From: JADCGM01 sp943368345
GTDB taxonomy: Bacteria; Pseudomonadota; Alphaproteobacteria; Sphingomonadales; Sphingomonadaceae
NCBI GenBank assembly: GCA_943368345.1
Contig: CALRKY020000032.1
Coordinates: 1 to 30,633, forward strand
Direction: 5' to 3'
Length of the DNA stretch: 30,633 bases
Shown here: positions 23,237-30,633 of the stretch, piece after piece
Numbering within the stretch: position 1 is the stretch's first letter
How the letters are laid out: each line of letters starts with the position of its first letter
Translations under genes and position numbers: made by a program
Notes under the pieces: model-generated
Databases searched by the model: none
Told to the model about the DNA's origin: nothing
What the model saw: the letters and a program-made list of their open reading frames with translations, nothing else

Positions 23237-25942
23237 ATGTCCGATCAATTGCCCTATCCGGCGCTTGTTGCCAGCCATGCGGGCCTCCGCATCGCGGAAG
23301 CGCTGGGCGATGTCCACCCCATCACGCGCGGCGAGGCGATCCGGCGGGCCGCCGACACCCCGATCATCCTGCTGAACGCCCCGCTGACGGCCAGCCGGTT
23401 GGGCTATCCTGAACTGTCCGGGATGGACCTGCTGGAGCTGTTTGCCTTTGTTCGTCCGGCGAGATTTGCTGTGCCGACCGCCGGAGGACTGGCCTCGGCA
23501 TTGGGGATGTCTGCACCCGATGATCTCGACAGCGAGGCGCGGTTTTTGCGGGCTGCTGCGGCAAAACTGCTGGAGACCTTGACCCTGCCAGCCTGGACCG
23601 AGCGCAAGGGCGCGCATGCGGCTGCGTCGGCGCTGCTGCGTCTGCGCTGGCCGTGGGGACATGACGTGGCGAGCCGGGTGGCGCGACCCGAGAAAGCCGA
23701 GCGGATGTTGTTTCAGGCGCTGCCCAAATGGGAGGATGCGCCGCCCCGCCCCCGGCCCCGCGACGTCAGCGTTGAGGACAATGCCATCGACCAAAGGCTC
23801 GACCAGCTGCTTGGCCGGGGGTCCGAGGAGCGGCCGGGGCAGCGCGCTTATGCCAAGGCTGCCGCGCATGCCTTCCGGCCCCGCACCGTCCAGGCCGCGC
23901 CCAATGTGGCTTTGGCGGAGGCCGGGACGGGCATAGGCAAGACGTTGGGCTATCTTGCCCCGGCATCGCTGTGGGCCGAAGCTGCTGGCGGGCCGGTGTG
24001 GCTGTCGACCTACACAAAAGCCCTGCAACGCCAGCTGGATGCCGAGACAGCGCGGCTCTACCCCGATGCTGCCGACAAAAAACGCCGCGCCGTGGTGCGC
24101 AAGGGCCGCGAAAACTATCTCTGCCTGCTCAATCTCGAAGATGCGGTGCAGGGGGCCTTCATGGGCCGTGCCGCGGTGTTTGCCCAGCTGACGGCGAGGT
24201 GGGCGCGCTACACCCGCGATGGTGACATGGTCGGCGGCGATTTCCCCGGTTGGCTGCCGACGCTGTTTCAACGGGCGGCTTTGACCAGCCTGACCGACCG
24301 GCGGGGGGAATGCGTCTATGCCGGGTGTCCGCACTACCGGACCTGCTTCATCGAAAAGGCAACCCGCGCCTCCGCCGGTGCGGATCTGGTGATCGCCAAT
24401 CATGCGCTGGTGATGATCAATGCCGTGCGCGGTCGAAGCGAAGGCCAGGGCATCAGCCGGATTGTCTTTGATGAAGGCCATCACCTGTTCGATGCCGCCG
24501 ATTCGACCTTCGCGCTGCATCTGACCGGCGCGGAGGCGATCGAGCTGCGCCGCTGGTTGATCGGGCCGGAGGGGCGGTCCCGCGGGCGGCGGCGCGGCTT
24601 GACGGCGCGCCTATCCGATTTGCTCGCCTATGATGATGAAGGGGCGGCGGCGCTGGAAGTGGCGCTGGACGCAGCCAAGGACCTGCCGTCCGATGGTTGG
24701 CTGTCCCGCCTGGTCGAAGGCGAGCCGGATGGTCCGTTCGAACGCCTGCTGTCGGCGGTTCGCGCACAGGTCCACGCCCGGGCCGAGCAGGCCGATAGCG
24801 GCTATGGGTTGGAAACCGAAGTGGCGCATGTGCTGCCCGCCGTGATCGAGGCTGCGGTCGCCACCAGTGCGGCTCTCGAACGGCTGGTGCGACCGCTGGC
24901 GACCCTCGAAGCCCGGCTCGCCGCCTTGATTGAGGAAGCGCCGGATTGGCTCGACGTTGGTGCCCGCGCCCGGGTTGAGGGGGCGGCCTCCGGGTTGCGG
25001 CTGCGGCAGGCGATGCTGGCGGCGTGGATCGGTTTGCTGGCGCGGCTGGGCGGCCCGGCCGACCCGGATTTCATCGACTGGTTCGCACTGGACCGGACGG
25101 AGGGCAGCGAGCGCGGCGTCGGCATTCACCGCCACTGGCTCGATCCAACCCGGCCCTTTGCCAAGGCGGTGCTCGAACCAGCACACGGCGTCCTCGTGAC
25201 ATCGGCGACGCTTCGGTCGCGGGCGGCGGCGCTGGCCGATGACTGGCGGGACACCGAACTTCGCACCGGTGCAACCCACCTGACACTGCCGCCGGTGCGA
25301 TTCGCCGCTGATTCGCCGTTCGATTATGCGGTACAATCGCGCGTGCTGGTGGTCACCGACGTCAAGCGAGGGGACATCGCCGGCCTTGCGGGAGCCTATC
25401 GGGCGTTGATCACGGCGGCGGGCGGCGGGGCGCTCGGGCTGTTTACCGCAATCACCCGGCTGCGGGCCGTCCATGCCCGCATCGCCGATCCACTGGCGCA
25501 GGCCGGGCTGCCGCTGTTTGCCCAGCATGTCGATCCGATTGATACCGGCACATTGGTCGATATTTTCCGGGCGGACCCGCATGCCAGCCTGCTGGGCACC
25601 GACGCGCTGCGGGATGGCGTGGATGTGCCCGGCCAGTCGCTGCGGCTCGTTGTGATGGAGGGGGTGCCCTGGCCCCGCCCGACCGTGCTCCACGCCGCTC
25701 GGCGTGCGGCCTTTGGCGGTGCGGCCTATGATGATCTGGTGACGATGGGGCGGCTCGCTCAGGCCTTTGGCCGCCTGATCCGCCGCGCCAGCGACCGGGG
25801 GGTTTTCGTCCTGCTCGGGCCGGCGGTGCCGTCCCGGTTGCTCGCATCCTTCCCGCCTGGCGTGATCGTCGAACGGGTTGCGCTGGCGGAAGCAGTTGTG
25901 GTCGTGCGAACGATGTTGGCCGGGGAGCAGGTCGATGCCTGA
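23237..25942 (+). CDS. DinG/XPD-family ATP-dependent DNA helicase with Fe-S domain
   Basis: This 901-residue superfamily 2 helicase probably unwinds structured or damaged DNA in the 5'-3' direction. Walker A is AGTGIGKT (residues 229-236) and motif II is DEGH (412-415). Motif VI is QAFGRLIRRASDRG near the end. Four cysteines, C296, C359, C364 and C370, have spacing X62-X4-X5. The last two gaps equal those of E. coli DinG (C194, C199, C205), so a [4Fe-4S] cluster is likely. The first 190 residues are an extra N-terminal region (EAIRRAADTPIILLNAPL, LDLLELFAFVRPARFAVPT) seen in alphaproteobacterial homologues. No Shine-Dalgarno precedes the ATG, so a leaderless message is possible. The next gene overlaps its end by eight bases. 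Confidence 0.9.
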   Translation: MSDQLPYPALVASHAGLRIAEALGDVHPITRGEAIRRAADTPIILLNAPLTASRLGYPELSGMDLLELFAFVRPARFAVPTAGGLASALGMSAPDDLDSEARFLRAAAAKLLETLTLPAWTERKGAHAAASALLRLRWPWGHDVASRVARPEKAERMLFQALPKWEDAPPRPRPRDVSVEDNAIDQRLDQLLGRGSEERPGQRAYAKAAAHAFRPRTVQAAPNVALAEAGTGIGKTLGYLAPASLWAEAAGGPVWLSTYTKALQRQLDAETARLYPDAADKKRRAVVRKGRENYLCLLNLEDAVQGAFMGRAAVFAQLTARWARYTRDGDMVGGDFPGWLPTLFQRAALTSLTDRRGECVYAGCPHYRTCFIEKATRASAGADLVIANHALVMINAVRGRSEGQGISRIVFDEGHHLFDAADSTFALHLTGAEAIELRRWLIGPEGRSRGRRRGLTARLSDLLAYDDEGAAALEVALDAAKDLPSDGWLSRLVEGEPDGPFERLLSAVRAQVHARAEQADSGYGLETEVAHVLPAVIEAAVATSAALERLVRPLATLEARLAALIEEAPDWLDVGARARVEGAASGLRLRQAMLAAWIGLLARLGGPADPDFIDWFALDRTEGSERGVGIHRHWLDPTRPFAKAVLEPAHGVLVTSATLRSRAAALADDWRDTELRTGATHLTLPPVRFAADSPFDYAVQSRVLVVTDVKRGDIAGLAGAYRALITAAGGGALGLFTAITRLRAVHARIADPLAQAGLPLFAQHVDPIDTGTLVDIFRADPHASLLGTDALRDGVDVPGQSLRLVVMEGVPWPRPTVLHAARRAAFGGAAYDDLVTMGRLAQAFGRLIRRASDRGVFVLLGPAVPSRLLASFPPGVIVERVALAEAVVVVRTMLAGEQVDA

Positions 25943-26636
25943 GAGTTACGTGCCACTGTCGATCCTGATCACCATTGCCGTGGCATTGGCCATTGCCGAA
26001 TTGATAGTCCCGGCCCGCGCTGCCGCCCGCAGGCGGTGGCCGTATAATCTGGGGCTGGGGCTGGTCGGCTTCCTGATTGGCATCGGGGCCAGCGCGATCC
26101 TTTCTCTATCCGGCGCGGTCTGGGCGGAGGCGAACGGTGCCGGCCTGTTCCATTGGTTGGGGCTGTCGCCACTTGTCGCCGTGCCGCTCGCGGTCGTGCT
26201 TCTCGATCTCGCCATCTATTGGCAGCACCGCTGGCTGCACAGCGTTCCGGTCCTCTGGCCGCTGCACCGCCTCCATCACCGCGACGAGGCGATGGACATC
26301 AGCACCGGCGTCCGCTTCCACCCCGGCGAAATTCTGGTTTCTGCGCTCTACAAGCTGGTGGTTGTGGTTGCACTTGGTGCGCCGCCGCTTGCCGTCGCCA
26401 TTTTCCAGATACTGCTGACCGCCGCGTCGCTTTGGGAACATGCAAATCTGCGGATTCCGCCAGTGCTTGACGGCAGGCTGCGTCATGTCATCGTCACGCC
26501 AGCGATGCATTTGATCCACCACGGACGCGACGGCGGCGACATGCGGACCAACTACGGCTTTTCGACAAGCTTGTGGGATCGGCTGTTTGCCAGCTATCGA
26601 GAGCAACCAACGAGTGACCGGCTGGGAGCCGAATGA
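25935..26636 (+). CDS. Sterol desaturase / fatty acid hydroxylase family membrane protein
   Basis: The 233-residue integral membrane di-iron oxygenase family member has the expected histidine clusters: HRWLH (98-102), HRLHH (111-115) and HLIHH (192-196), with GVRFHPGE between. Three or four hydrophobic segments are visible (LSILITIAVALAIAELI, LGLGLVGFLIGIGASAIL, LVAVPLAVVLLDLAIYW, LVVVVALGAPPLAVAIF). Substrates in the family range from sterols and carotenoids to lipid acyl chains; this one cannot be assigned. I chose the ATG at 25935, which overlaps the helicase stop and follows a GGGGAG stretch. An upstream frame extension to 25878 lies wholly inside the helicase gene and is not hydrophobic. 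Confidence 0.87.
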   Translation: MPESYVPLSILITIAVALAIAELIVPARAAARRRWPYNLGLGLVGFLIGIGASAILSLSGAVWAEANGAGLFHWLGLSPLVAVPLAVVLLDLAIYWQHRWLHSVPVLWPLHRLHHRDEAMDISTGVRFHPGEILVSALYKLVVVVALGAPPLAVAIFQILLTAASLWEHANLRIPPVLDGRLRHVIVTPAMHLIHHGRDGGDMRTNYGFSTSLWDRLFASYREQPTSDRLGAE

Positions 26637-27169
26637 GAAGTTTGACCCTTTTGCGCCACGCCAAATCCGCCTGGGATGACCCGGTCGAGCGCGATTTTGA
26701 TCGTCCGCTGAATGGCAAGGGCCGCCGTGCCGCCGCCCGGATGGGGCGTCATATGGCCGAACTGCAACTGGGCTTCGACAAGATCATCGCCTCGCCCGCG
26801 CTCCGGGTGATCCAGACGATTGACGGGGTGGAGACCGGATTGGGCCGGACGCTCAGTGTCGACTATGACAAGCGCATCTACATGGCATCGGCCGTCACCC
26901 TGCTGGATGTGATCCACGGAACGTCAGATGACTGCACCCGGCTGCTGATGGTCGGCCATAATCCGGGCCTGGAAGACCTGGTGCTGTTGCTGGTGCCGGA
27001 ATCGGCAGGCGGGGCACGGGATGAGGTTGAGGTGAAATATCCTACCGCAACGCTCGCAGAACTGAATTTCGACGGATCATGGGCGGGCCTTGATGAGCGG
27101 ATGGCCGCACTCATCCGGTTTGTGCGCCCCCGTGACCTTGATCCATCGCTCGGCCCTGACGCGGCGTGA
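26633..27169 (+). CDS. SixA-like histidine phosphatase
   Basis: This 178-residue protein belongs to the histidine phosphatase superfamily, SixA branch. The phospho-accepting RHG-type motif is LRHAKSAWDD with H9, followed by DFDRPLNGKGRRAAARMGRHM. The second catalytic histidine is H109 in MVGHNPGLEDL. Enzymes of this branch dephosphorylate phosphohistidine proteins or small phosphoesters; the partner here is unknown. It overlaps the previous gene by four bases (ATGA) and the next by four bases (GTGA), so it is translationally coupled in the chain. Confidence 0.9.
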   Translation: MRSLTLLRHAKSAWDDPVERDFDRPLNGKGRRAAARMGRHMAELQLGFDKIIASPALRVIQTIDGVETGLGRTLSVDYDKRIYMASAVTLLDVIHGTSDDCTRLLMVGHNPGLEDLVLLLVPESAGGARDEVEVKYPTATLAELNFDGSWAGLDERMAALIRFVRPRDLDPSLGPDAA

Positions 27170-28209
27170 CGCCGCTGGAGCAGCGGCTGCGGCGGATGAT
27201 CGAGGCGAACGGCCCCATCCCGGTGTCGCTCTGGATGGCCGCCTGCCTTGAACATTATTACCATAGCCGGAACCCGCTCGGCCGGGGCGGCGATTTCACC
27301 ACGGCACCGGAAATCAGCCAGATATTCGGGGAACTGATCGGGCTTTGGTTTGCCGAGTTGTGGATGCGGGCCGGGTCACCACCTGCACATCTGATCGAGC
27401 TGGGCCCCGGGCGCGGTACCCTGATGGCCGATTTTTGGCGGGCCGTGGCCCGGGTGCCGGGATTCCATGCCCGGGTCGGGGTGCATCTTGTCGAAACCAG
27501 CCCGGCGCTGAGCCAGGTGCAACGGGCGACCGTTCCGCATGCGACATGCCACGACAGTCTGGCGACGGTGCCGGACGATGCGCCGCAGATGATCATCGCC
27601 AATGAATTTTTCGACGCCCTGCCGATCCGCCAGTTCGTCAACACCGCGTCCGGGTGGCGAGAGCGGATGGTCATGCTGCGCGGCGATTGTCTGGCCTATG
27701 CCGCGGGAGACGGGTCGCAGGATCATCTGATCCCGAACACCGTTCGCGCGTCGCCGCCGGGATCAATCTGGGAGGTGTCGCCCGCCGGCATCGGGGTGGC
27801 TGCCGAGATTGGCAGGCGGCTGGAACGGGCTGGTGGGGCCGCCCTCATCATCGACTATGGCCATAACGGGCCTGTTATGGGTGATACATTGCAGGCGGTT
27901 CGCGGCCACGCATTTGCCGATCCGCTGACCGACGCCGGAGAGGCAGACCTGACTGCGCATGTCGATTTTTCGGCGCTGGCGGTCGCCGCCGGGGTGCGCA
28001 GCCATGGCCCGATCTCCCAGGCGGCGCTGCTGACCGGGCTTGGCCTCCACGAACGGACTGAGGCGCTGGCCCGGGGCGCGACGGCGGAGCAGGCGCGGCT
28101 GCTGCGCACTGGCACCGAAAGGCTGATTGCACCCGACGCGATGGGTTCCCTGTTCAAGGCGCTCGCGCTATCGGGTGGCGGATGGCCGACCCCTCCCGTC
28201 TTTCCATAG
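27166..28209 (+). CDS. SAM-dependent methyltransferase, MidA/NDUFAF7 family
   Basis: This 347-residue protein is homologous to mitochondrial NDUFAF7, an arginine methyltransferase needed for complex I assembly. Start is GTG, overlapping the preceding stop. Family hallmarks are PLGRGGDFTTAPEISQIFGELIGLWFAELW, the SAM-binding loop LIELGPGRGTL (residues 76-86), IIANEFFDALPIRQFV, and ALIIDYGHNGPVMGDTLQAVRGHAF. In alphaproteobacteria this gene often sits beside lgt and pgeF. Here pgeF is close, but a GNAT gene intervenes and lgt is not visible. A complex I role is inferred from the family. Confidence 0.9.
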   Translation: MTPLEQRLRRMIEANGPIPVSLWMAACLEHYYHSRNPLGRGGDFTTAPEISQIFGELIGLWFAELWMRAGSPPAHLIELGPGRGTLMADFWRAVARVPGFHARVGVHLVETSPALSQVQRATVPHATCHDSLATVPDDAPQMIIANEFFDALPIRQFVNTASGWRERMVMLRGDCLAYAAGDGSQDHLIPNTVRASPPGSIWEVSPAGIGVAAEIGRRLERAGGAALIIDYGHNGPVMGDTLQAVRGHAFADPLTDAGEADLTAHVDFSALAVAAGVRSHGPISQAALLTGLGLHERTEALARGATAEQARLLRTGTERLIAPDAMGSLFKALALSGGGWPTPPVFP

Positions 28210-28739
28210 CCCCACCGCCGGTTGTCTTCCGCGACGCCGGTCCCGGCGATGCTGCGGTGCTCGCCGCCCTCGGGGCGAAGAGCTTCATCGACACCTTCGG
28301 GCATCTCTATGCGCCCGCTGATCTTGAGGCCTTTCTGGACAATCACCGGGAGGACAAATGGGCGCGGGAGCTGGCTGACCCGGCGAACGCCATCCGGATT
28401 GGGGAGGCGGATGGCGCAGGCGTCGTCTACGCCAAAATCACCACGCCGCCGGTGATGCCCTATGAGCCGGAGCCGGGGCGCACCGCCTATGAGCTGAAGC
28501 AGTTTTATGTGCTGGGGCCGTGGCAGGGATCGGGGATTGCCGATGAGCTGATGCGCTGGCTGCTGGATGCAGCGCGCGCGCGGCGGGCCGATGATCTGTA
28601 TTTGTCGGTGTTCACCCAGAATAACCGTGCCCGTCGGTTCTATGAACGCTATGGCTTTGGCGTCGTCGGGCAATGGTCCTTCATGGTCGGTCAGCACGCC
28701 GACGAGGATTATATAATGCGGCTGCGCCTCAATGATTGA
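28182..28739 (+). CDS. GNAT-family N-acetyltransferase
   Basis: This 185-residue protein has the GNAT fold. The acetyl-CoA-binding segment is FYVLGPWQGSGIADELMRWLLDAAR, with the Q-x-x-G-x-A type loop, followed by LYLSVFTQNNRARRFYERYGFGVVG, the usual motif B. The N-terminus (VVFRDAGPGDAAVLAALGAKSF) is also standard. The acetyl acceptor could be a small molecule or a protein N-terminus and cannot be told. The start ATG lies 28 bp inside the preceding gene, and the end overlaps pgeF by eight bases. A later start is possible because the first dozen residues are not conserved in type. Confidence 0.88.
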   Translation: MADPSRLSIAPPPVVFRDAGPGDAAVLAALGAKSFIDTFGHLYAPADLEAFLDNHREDKWARELADPANAIRIGEADGAGVVYAKITTPPVMPYEPEPGRTAYELKQFYVLGPWQGSGIADELMRWLLDAARARRADDLYLSVFTQNNRARRFYERYGFGVVGQWSFMVGQHADEDYIMRLRLND

Positions 28740-29499
28740 CCTTGGGATTGACGTTGTCCGCGCGCCGGCAATCCCGGTCCCGCATGCCTTTCTCGGTCGC
28801 ACCGGCGGGGTTTCGGCCGGCATTTTTGCAAGTCTGAATGTCGGGCTGGGATCATCCGATACCCCCGAGGCAGTGCATGAGAACCGGGCCCGCGCGCTGG
28901 CGAGCATCGGTGCGCAGACGTTGGTCACCGTGCATCAGGTGCACAGCCCGGATGTTGTCACCGTGACCGCACCGATCCCGGTTGCGGCGCGGCCGCAGGC
29001 CGATTCGATGGTGACCGCTCTCCCCGGCCTGGCGCTCGGGATCCTGACGGCGGACTGTGCGCCGGTCCTCTTTGCCGACTCCGATGCCGGAGTCATCGGC
29101 GCGGCCCACGCCGGGTGGAAAGGTGCAATCAGCGGCGTTCTTGGCAACACTGTTGCCGCAATGGAGGCGCTTGGGGCAAACCGCGACCGGATCGTGGCAG
29201 CTATCGGCCCGTGCATCGCGCGGCGGTCCTATGAAGTGGACGCCGGTTTCTTCCGGCGCTTTGCCGAGACCGATCCCGACTATGTCGCCTTCTTCACGCC
29301 GGGGCGGGAGGGGCATCATCAATTCGACCTCGAAGGCTTTGCGGCATCCCGGCTGGCGGCGGCGGGATTGCGGACGGTTGTGGCGCTCGGTCAGGACACC
29401 TATTCGCAAGCCGCGCGCTATTTCAGCTATCGCCGCACCACCCATGCCGGGGAACCGGATTATGGTCGTCAATTGTCGCTGATCGCGCTCCCCGGTTGA
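28732..29499 (+). CDS. pgeF: Multicopper-like purine nucleoside phosphorylase / YfiH (PgeF) family
   Basis: This 255-residue protein is of the YfiH/LACC1 family. It has been described as a peptidoglycan editing factor and as a purine nucleoside phosphorylase/adenosine deaminase. The metal- and substrate-site residues are in place: H68 and H71 in VHQVHSPDV, C109 in LTADCAPVLFAD, and H126 in AHAGWKGA. The family loop IGPCIARRSYEV and the C-terminal SYRRTTHAGEPDYGRQLSLI are present. The ATG overlaps the GNAT stop by eight bases, closing the co-transcribed chain that begins at the helicase. Which of the reported activities applies in this organism is not shown by the sequence. Confidence 0.92.
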   Translation: MIDLGIDVVRAPAIPVPHAFLGRTGGVSAGIFASLNVGLGSSDTPEAVHENRARALASIGAQTLVTVHQVHSPDVVTVTAPIPVAARPQADSMVTALPGLALGILTADCAPVLFADSDAGVIGAAHAGWKGAISGVLGNTVAAMEALGANRDRIVAAIGPCIARRSYEVDAGFFRRFAETDPDYVAFFTPGREGHHQFDLEGFAASRLAAAGLRTVVALGQDTYSQAARYFSYRRTTHAGEPDYGRQLSLIALPG

Positions 29500-29524
29500 C
29501 GCGGGGCGTTGTAACGCTAATCAC

Positions 29525-29546
29525 CCCCAAGGGGCCTTTTGGGGAG
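29525..29546 (+). promoter_or_regulatory. Hairpin enclosing the prs ribosome-binding site
   Basis: CCCCAAGG (29525-29532) pairs with TTTTGGGG (29537-29544) around loop GGCC, eight pairs including two G-U. The right arm overlaps the GGGGAG Shine-Dalgarno (29541-29546), eight bases before the prs ATG. Opening of this stem would be needed for initiation, so it is a candidate translational control element, or part of a weak terminator for the upstream chain. Confidence 0.45.
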
Positions 29547-29554
29547 CGCAGCGC

Positions 29555-30490
29555 ATGAAGTTGATGACAGGGAACAGCAATCTGTCGCTCGCAAAAGACA
29601 TTGCGTCCTATCTCGACCTGTCGCTGACCAATGCTTCTGTCCGCCGGTTCGCGGATGAAGAGATTTTCGTCGAGATCAACGAGAATGTCCGGGGGGAGGA
29701 CGTGTTCGTCGTCCAATCAACCGGCGCGCCCGCCAACGACAATCTGATGGAATTGCTGATCTGCATCGATGCCTTGAAGCGGGCATCGGCGAAGCGGATC
29801 ACCGCCGTCATCCCCTATTTCGGCTATGCACGGCAGGACCGCAAACCCGGTCCCCGCACCCCGATCTCGGCCAAGCTGGTGGCCAATATCATCACCAAGG
29901 CCGGGGCCGACAGGGTGCTGTCGATGGACCTGCATGCCGCGCAGATTCAGGGCTTTTTCGATATTCCGACGGACAATCTGTTTGCGGCCCCGGTCATGGC
30001 CGCCGACATCCAGGCGCGGTTCCCCCTCGACAATCTGATGGTCGTCTCCCCCGATGTCGGTGGTGTGGTCCGGGCGCGGGCGCTGGCAAAACGGCTCGAC
30101 AATGCGCCGCTCGCCATCGTCGACAAGCGGCGGGAACGGGCGGGCGAGTCGGAAGTGATGAACATCATCGGCGACCCGCGCGGCCGGTTCTGCATCCTGC
30201 ACGACGATATCGTCGATTCCGCCGGGACGCTGTGCAACGCAGCCGCCGCATTGATGGAGGCCGGGGCGCAGGCGGTTGCCGCCTATGTCAGCCACGGCGT
30301 GCTGTCCGGCGGCGCGGTTGCCCGTGTCGAGGGATCGATGCTGACCGAGCTGGTCGTCACCGATTCAATCGCCGCACCGCCCGCTGTGATGAATGCCGGA
30401 AAAATCCGCCGCCTGACCATCGCCCCCCTAATCGGCGAAGCCGTCCGCCGCATCGCCGACGAAAGCTCGGTGTCCAGCCTGTTCGATTAG
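29555..30490 (+). CDS. prs: Ribose-phosphate pyrophosphokinase
   Basis: The 311-residue class I enzyme makes PRPP from ribose 5-phosphate and ATP for purine, pyrimidine, NAD, histidine and tryptophan synthesis. Motifs in order: MTGNSNLSLAKDIASYL, FADEEIFVEINENVRGEDVFVVQS, YFGYARQDRKPGPRTPISAKLV (ATP and catalytic flexible loop), VVSPDVGGVVRARALAKRL, and the PRPP loop DDIVDSAGT beginning at D217. Length is normal. The ATG has GGGGAG eight bases upstream, within a hairpin. The IS-like sequence begins within about 20 bases of the stop, so no terminator for prs itself is seen. Confidence 0.97.
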   Translation: MKLMTGNSNLSLAKDIASYLDLSLTNASVRRFADEEIFVEINENVRGEDVFVVQSTGAPANDNLMELLICIDALKRASAKRITAVIPYFGYARQDRKPGPRTPISAKLVANIITKAGADRVLSMDLHAAQIQGFFDIPTDNLFAAPVMAADIQARFPLDNLMVVSPDVGGVVRARALAKRLDNAPLAIVDKRRERAGESEVMNIIGDPRGRFCILHDDIVDSAGTLCNAAAALMEAGAQAVAAYVSHGVLSGGAVARVEGSMLTELVVTDSIAAPPAVMNAGKIRRLTIAPLIGEAVRRIADESSVSSLFD

Positions 30491-30510
30491 GCCACGTGGA
30501 CAAAGCTTGA

Positions 30511-30633
30511 CCTGAGACTCGATCATTGATTCAAGGCTGTCTTTTGGAGGCAGCATTGGGCGAGCGGATTGGGGTCAGCGATGATGAATGGGCACTGATC
30601 GGGCCTTTGCTTCCGTCGGAGCGTGGTCGGAGT
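30511..30633 (+). mobile_element. Left end of an IS5-like insertion sequence, partial
   Basis: The transposase start at 30556 and its good ribosome-binding site imply an insertion sequence whose left terminus lies between the prs stop (30490) and about 30530. The exact inverted repeat cannot be set without the right end, which is outside the window. A stretch around 30514-30540 (GAGACTCGATCATTGATTC) is a candidate for the terminal repeat. Confidence 0.6.
30556..30633 (+). CDS. IS5-family transposase, N-terminus only (partial)
   Basis: The frame is open to the window edge and reads as MGERIGVSDDEWALIGPLLP followed by SERGRS. It fits the N-terminus of IS5-family (DUF4096-type) transposases, whose first helix pair typically reads D-E-W-x-x-I-x-P-L-L-P. 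The start is TTG at 30556, chosen because GGAGG lies five bases upstream (30546-30550). Earlier in-frame TTG codons at 30526 and 30544 lack such a signal. The catalytic DDE domain is outside the window, so intactness is unknown. Confidence 0.78.
   Translation, partial: MGERIGVSDDEWALIGPLLPSERGRS

Overview
The window looks like chromosomal DNA of a high-GC alphaproteobacterium, most likely order Sphingomonadales. The main evidence is a two-piece (permuted) tmRNA gene whose tag reads ANDNEAFAIAA, a class I lysyl-tRNA synthetase, an Rrf2-sufBCDS operon, and REP-like palindromes that translate as VRAEPVEA, IPSEVEG and PPPQGEVA peptides. Genus cannot be fixed from the sequence alone.

Layout. (1) 1-2866: a two-partner secretion locus, with an exoprotein (TpsA, cut by the window edge) on the minus strand and its outer-membrane transporter (TpsB) on the plus strand. 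They are divergent across an AT-rich 181-bp gap. (2) 2867-13520: rplJ-rplL-rpoB-rpoC, with an L10 leader RNA, a strong terminator after rplL, a candidate separate rpoB promoter with a leader hairpin, and a terminator after rpoC. rplK-rplA are not upstream; the secretion locus is there instead. (3) 13607-15144: a GT4 glycosyltransferase, then the permuted ssrA gene with its own promoter and terminator. (4) 15179-21462: a SUF iron-sulfur operon in the order rrf2, sufB, a small unknown gene, sufC, a small exported unknown, sufD, sufS, sufT-like, sufA. A perfect dyad sits at the predicted transcription start. (5) 21463-23194: a palindrome mosaic, then lysK on the minus strand. (6) 23213-29499: a tight chain with most junctions overlapping: a DinG/XPD-type Fe-S helicase, a sterol-desaturase-family protein, a SixA-like phosphatase, a MidA/NDUFAF7-like methyltransferase, a GNAT protein and pgeF. 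(7) 29525-30633: prs with its Shine-Dalgarno inside a hairpin, then the start of an IS5-like transposase cut by the window edge.

Most of the window is housekeeping: transcription and translation machinery, ribosome rescue, Fe-S assembly and PRPP synthesis. The SUF operon supplies clusters that the nearby four-cysteine helicase would need.

No wholly new system is evident. The most unusual signal is mobile palindromic repeats captured inside or at the ends of essential genes. One is an in-frame insertion of about 30 residues in SufC. One is a near-perfect 31-bp inverted repeat that supplies the SufD C-terminus and the SufS N-terminus. One encodes the LysK tail. Two unrecognised small genes embedded in the SUF operon are the best candidates for undescribed biology.
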